From Branchiostoma floridae (Eukaryota > Chordata > Leptocardii > Amphioxiformes > Branchiostomatidae), in contig NC_049994.1 of NCBI RefSeq assembly GCF_000003815.2, forward strand, positions 17,236,156 to 17,300,155: a stretch of DNA of 64,000 nucleotides, read 5' to 3'. A program made the translations under genes and the position numbers. Each line of letters starts with the position of its first letter. Within the stretch, counting starts at the first letter, position 1. This document shows, piece after piece, positions 38,989 to 49,100 of the stretch. The notes beneath the pieces are model-generated. The model saw only the letters and a list, made by a program, of their open reading frames with translations. It made no database searches and was not told where the DNA came from.

Positions 38989-41900
38989 AAGAAAGAGAGA
39001 GTAAGGAAGAACTTGTAGGTTCCCAGACATAGGAAAAAGGAGGTGGGAAGGGAAAAAATAAAAATAGGTAGAAAGAAAGACAGAAAGAATTTGTAGGTTC
39101 CGAGACAGAGAAAATGAGGGAAGCAAAGAAAAAGACAAAAATTGTTGCTTCTCGGACTCAAATAGAAGTAGAGGAAAGAAAAAAAAAGTAGTATAAGCAA
39201 ACACCTAACTTGTTTTTTTATATTGTTGTTACATACATATTACTATTAATATATACTACTACTTATACTACTACTTATCTACAGTACGTCCAGCGGCTAA
39301 TGGGAGACCGTCACAGCCAAATCACCCCCAGGCAGCTTCGCCAGCTCGCTGCTGATAGGCAGAACTGGAGAAGGCTTGCAGTCGCCTGCGCTGCAGCCAA
39401 ACGATGATGACGATGATTGTTGCTATTATTTTTCCAGAAACGCCGCGCACTGTTCCGGTAGACAACAGCAAGGAGTTGTTCCGTTCGCTGATGTACTCCC
39501 TGTTCCCGATCTGTGGGATCGCTCTGGTCGTGGCCGTTACCTTCTACATGTACAAGCGGCACAAGTCCGAGCACATACAGGTAAGCACTGTTTGTTTGTT
39601 TGTTTGTTTATTTCAAACTCCATTAGACTTTACAATATACTCAGAAAATCTATTCTTCCTGGAGTCCATTTAAGATAACAAAACAATCAAAAACACTTGC
39701 AGTACACGCTTAGAAACTGTCTCAAGGGATTTTCCTGGGAAAAGAACTGTTAGCAGTGTCGTATAGTACACCCTTAAGGTGCACTCTCACTGCACTTGCG
39801 TCAAGCTTGCTTCTCTGCGGGGTTCGTTCACTGTGTCGCTGTTTTGCTATTTTTTGCGATTTTTGATGATTAGATATTAAGTAGCACGTAAGGCCACACC
39901 AATTTAATTTCTTGGTTCACAGATTTTTTTTTAAAATATGGAGCGAGAGGGCGAAATTAAAATAAAAATAAAAATTATAAAATGGTTGGGGTAAAGGTAA
40001 GGGCTAATCCAAAACATAAAGAATAAAAAGTTTTCAGCTTGAAAAAAGTACAAAAACACTATTACTGTACAGTAACAGCACCTGTTCATTGAAAATTACA
40101 AAAGTAGTGTCAGTTTTTATGTTTGCTACACCAGAAAGTTGGTGAATGGCTTCATTAATGGTGAAAATTTGCTGAGTGATAATTTTTATTTTTATTTTTT
40201 TTTTTCCAAAAAATAGGAGCGAGCGAATCCGTGAACCAAGAAATTAAATTGGTGTGGCCTAAGAGTATGACTTAGAAGATGACAAAATACACAAAAAGTA
40301 CAAAAACTCATTCTTTGTCTCTGAAATTCGTTGAATATCTTTCGAACCCCGCAGTGTCGCAAGCTTGACGCAAGTGCAGTGAGATTGCACCTTTAGAAAC
40401 TGTCTCAAGGGATTTTCCTGGGGAAAGAACTATGGTTACGTCTTGTTTCTTGTCTTGCCAAGAAGGTCAAGTTTTTACTTGCATTTCTTACCTAGCGTAT
40501 GTTGAAGTAGGGGGATAACTGAAAATGTCAGATTTCAAATTTTTAGGAAACAAGTCAGAAGAGCTTATTTGATTCAAAATACATAGCAGAAGATGTTGAA
40601 TGGCACACTTAAGACATACTACTAGATTCTACATACAGGTATCTAGCCTTTTTTCTTAATCTCTTTTCGTATTCATGAAAAGAAATCCAGAAAGACCCCT
40701 TTAAGTTTGATACTTATAGCCTTGTACTTCCCATATTTCCCCCTACTAGGTGTTAAGGTGTTAGCACTTCATGTCAAGTTATTAAGAAATGGACGGTGCC
40801 GCAAAGTTTGTGTGGCTAGTTTGAATACTGTAAATGCATTTAAGTTTGCAGAGATTTAATTTCGCGGTAGCAGGAAAATAGCCTTTTTGTGGTGGTTTTA
40901 ATTTCGCGGTAGCAGGAAAATAGCCTTTTTGTGGTGGTTTTAATTTCGCGGTAGCACCATACATTGTAGTCTCTTACTGTTATGGAAAAATGTTGGCGGT
41001 AGTTTTAAATTTCGCGGTGAAGCGGCCGCCAAGAAAACCGTGAGCATTAATCCACTGCAAAAGTTACTGCATTTACAGTATTTCATTTATCTAGTTATTA
41101 TCATAGTTGATCTCTCAGTGATTTCATAAAAATGCTTAGGAAACAAAAGACACTAACAGCATATCAAGTTCCAAACAGTCAAAACCAAGCCGTCACAGTC
41201 ATTTTTAATTTAGGTCATCACACTCTAAGAAGTAATTGCAGGGTTCTCCCCAGAATATTTTAGTATAGTGGAGGGGCTGTCAAAAATAATCCAAACCAAC
41301 GCACTGCGCTTTCATGAAAATGGGTTCATTTGCAATGACAGAGGGTGTCAAATACTACAAGTATAACATATTATAGTGATTCCTTTGTTGTGAAGTGGCA
41401 AAACGACTATTGTTTTGATCATTGCTCATTCACAAGTTTTTGCAGACAATGCTGGCTCACAAAAGTGATGCCACTTGGCACAAAAATCTGTGAATTGTCA
41501 TTAATTTTAGCAAAGCTAACAAAGAAAATAGGGAAGAAACACACTAAATTTGAAAAATAGTATAGTGGAGCTGGCTGAGAGTATAGTGGAGGGCCTCCCT
41601 TATTCCACCCTCTGGGGAGAACCCTGAATTATAGCCGGAACGTTTATAAAGATTTGGAGGGGAAAAAAACATGGGGAGACTATCTTCATGGTAAGACTAT
41701 CTTCATGTGATCTTTAAAATCACATAGATATTCAACATGCCAATATGGCAGACTCTAGCTTACACCTTAGTTATGTGACAGCAAACAAACCTTTATGAGT
41801 AAGACTTCCTTTGCTGAAAGAAGTATACGGCAAGCAAAACTAAGATTTTGCTTGTTCTCACAGTGTTTTACACGGCACAAGACCGAACATGTTCAGGTAG

Positions 41901-43134
41901 GGGACGACGTTACCTTCGTAGCTTCGCTCTCTGTCGTTGTGATCAGTCAGTGTTGCTAGAACGCCCCTTTGCGTGTCGTTTTTACGCTGGCGCAAAATAC
42001 TTGCTTACGTGAAGGCCACAATCAATTTATTTCCTTGGTTTTTCGGACATAAAAGGGAAAAATTTAGCAAGATGAACACTAACTCAGGCCAAGGAGAAAT
42101 GCTGTGTTTCCTGTTTCATTCCTGAAAAGATTTGGGTCAGTAGGTAGGGATTATCTTTTTCTTTGACCCAAACTCTTTGTTGATACTTCACGTGTACAGT
42201 TTAACTGAAGTAAAACTGAAATGCACAAGCACACTGATATTTCCAATGTCACACTTACATTTTGTGCATAATGGTTAGAAATCCGTGAATACATTTATCC
42301 TTCCTTTAACTTCAATAGGAAGCAGGCTGAATGAAAATTATAACTGGAAGCTATGTGACTCCACTGCCCACTCAAAAAAGGCTAGGGTCGGCAGGTTCTT
42401 CTAGGATAGGTCAAGAAACAGGAAACACAATTTTTTTCCTAGGCCTCAGAGAAAAATTAAACTATTCTTTCCATGAAACTCTGTATCAGGTTACAGAAAC
42501 TTCAGATTCTTTTTCGAGTTTATTTTCCTTTTTTTTTTTTCCAAATCCGAGATCCAACCAATTAAATTGAGGTGGCCTTTTGCTATTAGTCCTTAAGCTT
42601 TGTTATAAACGATTTTCTTCTTCTTTTGAAGCAAATATGCTGATGATTTGTTACAGTTGTGCCATTCCATGCCAATTTTCTGCGTTAATTCCTGGATTTC
42701 ATGACATTTATTCTGTCTTTCTGTTGCAAAGACAGAAGTTGTGTATACTTTTCATACATCAAACCCAAATTTAAGTTTTGTTAGGATATCTGTTTTAAAA
42801 AATTGTAACAAGAACAGTATTTATTGCCTAATTTTCCAACTTCTAAGTACCTTTGCATTAAGAAAAGAAATCCAGGACCCCATGTCTGATTTGAGTGTTT
42901 TACTGGGTGTAGAGACTGTCTGTGCTGAGTTTAGAATTGATTTTAATGATGAACATAGAAGAGGTGTGGGGAAGTTGTGTGCTTGGTGTGCAACTTGTAG
43001 CATCTCCTAGAGCCTGCTAAGAATGGCACACAACTTCAATCACAATCGTCTTTGGTCTATGTGTGTGGTGTGCGTGTGTGCGTGCGAGTGTGAGTTTGTG
43101 TGTATGTGAGTGTATTATGTGTGGATTTACGTGT

Positions 43135-43170
<36 letters not shown>

Positions 43171-46100
43171 ATGTGTACTTGAGAGAGTGACTGTGTGTAT
43201 GCTTGCAATATATATACATGCATGTCTTGGTGCAGATGTTCATGCGTACAAGTGGATTCATGTTATGTCAAAGCGCTCCATTTATCCTGTAATACTTCAT
43301 CTCTGCCCTCCTCTCCCCAGTTTGTGTACATGCGCGTATATGTGTGTGTGTGTGTGTATGTGTATGTCTGTGTGTACAAGCTTGTCTGGTACACATGTTC
43401 ATGCATACGAGTGGAGTCCTGTAATATTGTAATACTTCATCTCTGCCCTCCTCTCCCCAGTTTGTGTACATGCGTGTATATGTGTGTGTGTATGTGTATG
43501 TCTGTGTGTACAAGCTTGTCTGGTACACATGTTCATGCATACGAGTGGAGTCCTGTAATATTGTAATACTTCATCTCTGCCCTCCTCTCCCCAGTTTGTG
43601 TACATGCGTGTATATGTGTGTGTGTATGTGTATGTCTGTGTGTACAAGCTTGTCTGGTACACATGTTCATGCATACGAGTGGAGTCCTGTAATATTGTAA
43701 TACTTCATCTCTGCCCTCCTCTCCCCAGTTTGTGTACATGCGTGTATATGTGTGTGTGTATGTGTATGTCTGTGTGTACAAGCTTGTCTGGTACACATGT
43801 TCATGCATACGAGTGGAGTCCTGTAATATTGTAATACTTCATCTCTGCCCTCCTCTCCCCAGTTTGTGTACATGCGTGTATATGTGTGTGTGTATGTGTA
43901 TGTGTGTGTGTACAAGCTTGTCTGGTACACATGTTCATGCATACGAGTGGAGTCCTGTAATATTGTAATGCTTCATCTCTGTCCTCCTCTCCCCAGATCC
44001 CCACCCAGGACCCCTTGCCGCCGCCCCCCTCCCCCCTGCTGGGACTGCGCCCACTACAGCTGTTGGAAGTGAAGGCCCGGGGCCGGTTCGGAGCGGTCTG
44101 GAAAGCACAGCTCCTCAACGAGTATGTGGCTGTGAAGATATTTCCACTACAGGTACGTCATGTTATTGTTATTGAGTGTGTGTGTGCAAGTGTGAGTGTG
44201 TGTGTGCGAGTGTGAGTGTGTGTGTGTTTGGGAGAGGCTGTTCAGAGCCGTCTGGAAAGCACAACTGCTCAACGAGTATGTGGCTGTGAAGATATTTCCA
44301 CTACAGGTACGTCGCACGGTGTAAGCTCACTCACACTCACTGTCTGGTTTAGCGTCCGTTCATCCCTGTCTTGCAAGGATTGGACATTGCAGAATGTCGT
44401 TCAGGTCTGATTGCTGATCTCCAGCTTGTCAAGCTGATTGTGGATCTGAATAAAGTCAAAGTCATGGATTGTTAAACTTGTGGCCTTTTGTTGCTAGTTG
44501 CCCTCGTAACCCCTGCTTCGCCTATTGGGTCAGTTAGTCCTCACTCATAGTGAGCAATTGGGCTGGTCTCAATCATGATGTTTCTGACCTAGGGCGAAGA
44601 GTTGCTGTTACAGTTCCAATCATGTAACCCGTAACCTTGAGTGGCCTTCAGGCCTTGTTACGAGGTGACCATTGAGTAAAAAAAAAAAAAAAAAAAAAAA
44701 GTTTTCTTAGCATTGCTCTAAAATGTTTTCTTCTCCCTTTGTGCTGCTGACAAAAACAGACCATACAAATGGAAGTGAACAAGGACACAAAAGAAAACTT
44801 TTATATATACATGGTGTAAGATAAAGTGCATAGCATCAACATTTATCTACAATATTTACAATGGGAGGTTAGGGTCAGTCTCATGTATTGTTGAACTTTG
44901 TTTCCTTCCAGGACACATTTTCCCTCCTCTCATCTTTTGTCCTATGTTGTATGATTCCAGGACAAGGCCTCCTGGCTGAATGAGCAGAGTGGAGAAGCTT
45001 TGTCTCATGTATTGTTGAACCTTGTTCCCCCCCAGGACAAGGCCTCCTGGCTGAACGGGCAGATCTCATGTATTGTTGAACCTTGTTTCCCCCCCAGGAC
45101 AAGGCCTCCTGGCTGAATGAGCAGGGTGGAGAAGCTTTGTCTCATGTATTGTTGAACCTTGTTTCCCCCCAGGACAAGGCCTCCTGGCTGAACGAGCAGG
45201 ACATCTTCACCACCCAGCTGATGAAGCACGACAACCTGCTGCAGTTCATCGCTGTGGAGAAGCGCGGAGACGGGCTGGAGATGGAGCTTTGGCTCATCAC
45301 CGCCTTCCACGAGCGCGGATCGCTCACCGACTACCTGAAGGTCAGTCTAACCGCTTTTCGCTCACCGACTATCTCAAGGTCAGTTTAACCGCTTTATCGC
45401 TCACCGACTATCTCAAGGTCAGTTTAACCGCTTTATCGCTCACCGACTATCTCAAGGTCAGTATTAGTCTCCTCATCACCGCCTTCCACGAGCGCGGATC
45501 GCTCACCGACTATCTCAAGGTCAGTATAACCGCTTTTCGCTCACCGCCTATCTCAAGGTCAGTATAACCGCTTTATTGCTCACCGACTATCTCAAGGTCA
45601 GTTTAACCGCTTTTCGCTCACCGACTATCTCAAGGTCAGTTTAACCGCTTTTCGCTCACCGACTATCTCAAGGTCAGCTTAACCGCTTTTCGCTCACCGA
45701 CTATCTCAAGGTCAGTTTAGCCGCTTTTCGCTCACCGACTATCTCAAAGTCAGTTCAATCAATCATATCAGCGACCGTTATTTAAACTGGAATAGCCCTG
45801 ACGGCCTTAGCCGCTCTTCCCAGAGGTCCAGTTTAACCGCTTTCCACGAGCACTGATCGCTCACCGACTATCTCAAGGTCGGTAGAAGTTTCCTGACCAA
45901 TTGCTGTGTATTTTAAGGGATACCTGGTGCATCTCCATCTTGTATTCAGCCAGAAGAAAAGGCATGCCATCCCGTAAGGGGCGGTATAACCCCAACGGTA
46001 CTGTAATACACCGCATGACTCAGACTCTGACTGACTGACTGACTTGCTGTATCACATTTCCAGAAGGTTCTGTGCTCTAGTTGACCGAACGTTTGGTCAC

Positions 46101-49100
46101 TCAAATTCTGAGGAAAAAGAGTCCGCAACGCAGTGCTCTACTTTTTGAGTTGGAAGGGATGCTAATGTTTGTTTTCGTCAGGCCTTTTTGTGTGATTTGA
46201 TAATCGCTGATGTAATTTGTTGGTTATCGGATAAAAAATGACCCTCTTAGCTCATCCTAAAGGGTATACACAGTTTAGTTTCTTCCCAGCCTTTTGTTTT
46301 CATGTTTATTCTTATTTTTCTGGTCTGATTTTAGGCAACAGAGATGGGTGCCAGGCCTACGCATCACAATGTGGTGTATGGCAACTTAGCTTTAGCTTTA
46401 GGCCACACTAGTGTAATTTGTTTGTCAGATAATTGTTTGAAAAATAATACATGAAGTAAAAGTGTATCTTAATTGGTACACACAGTTTCAGATGCAACTT
46501 GTCCTCCCAACACTCACGCCTTGTCTTCTGTCTTGTTTCTACTGGAAGTTATGCGGTTCTCCTAGGTTAATTGAAAAGGCAAAAACATTTATATCTGTGC
46601 GAGGTTCCTGACCTGTTTGGTTATTTCTTCAACATCAGAGAAACATGGAAATAGATTAGTCTGGTCTTAAATGAATAACAAATGTCTTCATCTGATGTGT
46701 TTGATGTGAAAACACGACCCCAACACTGGAGGTACCAAACCTTGCGCTGTGCACAGAGAACCCAGAAATCTGTTATCGTGTTTATGTCTCCCGTCTGGAA
46801 CCGTCTAAATTAATCTTAGTCCTACAGCTAGAAAAACAAGCAGGGAAGGCTTGTTCTTCAGCAGTGACCTGTGTGCATATGTAAAAGCAGTCACCCATCG
46901 ATATGGGCAACAGTCTTTGCAAGCCTTCAAACCTAATTAGCCTAGAAATCCCTCTATGTAAATGAAAAGTGACGTTTGTGTTGCATTTGGGATGCGCCAC
47001 ATATTGTAGCCAGATGTGGGGAAGGTTGCTACAGTGGCGGGTAAGGTTGGATGTTGTTTCTGCAGAGTTTACTGTATCAGTAACACAGTCTATACCAGGC
47101 CTATCTCCAGGACCCTTCCGTAGTCCTGAGACAGAAAGTTTCTTGTTGGAACGGGCAAAAATTTTACGATTTCCAACCGAAATATCTGAAATTTCATTAC
47201 ATGAAGTAGGTAAAAATGTGTTTTCACATGCTTTGTGCATATCATAAGCTTGCAAACTATGAGTGGGACCTAAAAAATTTCAAAGCTTGGGACACAGGGC
47301 TGTCATCAGAAGAAAGTGACTGACCTCTGTGTTAAGTCTTAATTTGTTGATGGAATGAAGGCAATTGTTCATGTTGAGGGGACCAGTGTTACCATCCCAC
47401 TTCTATTGATCAGTGGAGCTCTCAATAAGTGTTAAGTAAGGGGGAGGATGTTAGAAGCCAACCTGAGGAGTACCATGTAATGAAATAACCTGGAGACCAG
47501 GATGAGTCTTTGAAACACTTACATTCTTTAAAATGCATTTATCCCTTTCTAGAGATACCAAATCACGTCTTTTATATGTCAGTTTGACTCCACATTGTCT
47601 CACCAATGGTCTTTTCTGATTTATGTTGCATGAGTAGCCTATTTCCTCATTTCCATATTTGTGACTTTTACCTGTCAGTGTTTGGCTTACATAATTTGCA
47701 TATCTGTGGCTTTTACACAATGTTATAAATATAATTTGCTTATTTTTGATTTCAACATAGCAGTGTTTGTCTTGCATCATTTGCATATTTGTGCCTTTGA
47801 TAGGTATTGTTGGACCAGTTATAGACTTAGCTCCAAACATACACATTTGATGTCTGTACTTTACTAATTGATGAAAATTAATATCAAGATTCCCTGACCT
47901 TTTTTCCCTGCAGGGCCACTTGTTGAAATGGAGTGAGATGTGCCACATTGCGGAGACCATGGCCCGCGGGTTGGCCTACCTTCACGACGATGTGATGGGG
48001 CGGAACGGGGAGTACAAGCCTGCCATTGCACATAGGTACAAATGGAATACAACTTTCTTATGTAGTTTTCCGAGCTCTGACACATTTCATCTTAAAATTT
48101 ATTGACGATAGATAGCAATGTAGAAACAATAACCATAAGCCCTACCCACTCTTCATATTTTAGTATTTTCTGTTATAATAACACCTATTTTCTTACATTC
48201 CTTGAAGTACAAATTAAGCAGAAAAAAATAGATAAGAATAGGTCATACTAGAAGAAGTCGGTCAATATTTTTCTGGAAGACCAATTTGGAAAATTTATTG
48301 AGTTGTAGTTCTCTTATTTTGCTCTAAAAGCTCAGTGACATTGCCATCTCCATAACAAAGATGTAGCACTTAATACTTATACCTTGTGCTAAGCAATCAA
48401 AGTTTTAGCCATTTTGTTGTGTTTGTAATGCTGATGTTTTGAATTTGTTTGCAGGGACTTCAAGAGTAAAAATGTGCTTCTGAAGCAAGACTTGACGGTG
48501 GTGGTGGCTGACTTTGGACTGGCTATGAAGTTTGACCCAGGCAGAAGTTGTGGGGACACGCATGGCCAGGTGGGTTTCTTCTTCATTACCCTGTAAATAC
48601 CCCTACATCCTTGGTTGGAAGTCCTCCTAGGAGACGGATACTCCAAACAACAAAGCTGCATCTGCTGGAGCCGCCTCACACGTTGCATACAGTTGCCCCT
48701 GTGAGACTTAGTGCTCCAGTAGACGAGAGGGTGGAGAAGGAATTGCACACCCCTCCTTCACCATAAAAAGTCATGTGCAGGTCAGGCAAACAGGCAAATA
48801 GCCTGTCTGCCTCCTCATCTGTCCAATCGACAGGAGAAACCCTGTAAATACTACCTCAGTGACTTTAGGATCAAGCCCATCTCAAATTCCTTCCCATCCC
48901 AAATGGTGCATCAGGCAGCCCCCATCTCCATTTTTGTAGCCCTGAACCGCACAACTTTGTACAATCACTACAGCAGGGGGTAGTCCAAATAAAGAAAACT
49001 GTCCACTGGTAGTGGTGTTTGTTCAATAACCATACTTTTTGCTGAGTGCTAAGCAGAGAAAGCGGTAGATATCATATTTTAAAATCTTTGTTGTTGCTCC

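Noticed and set aside
43195-43968. Repeated open frames on both strands ([17 protein letters not shown]... and the Thr/His-rich antisense)
   Set aside because: Produced by TG/CA-rich 134-bp repeats; each merely reads the repeat unit and has no domain or splice logic.
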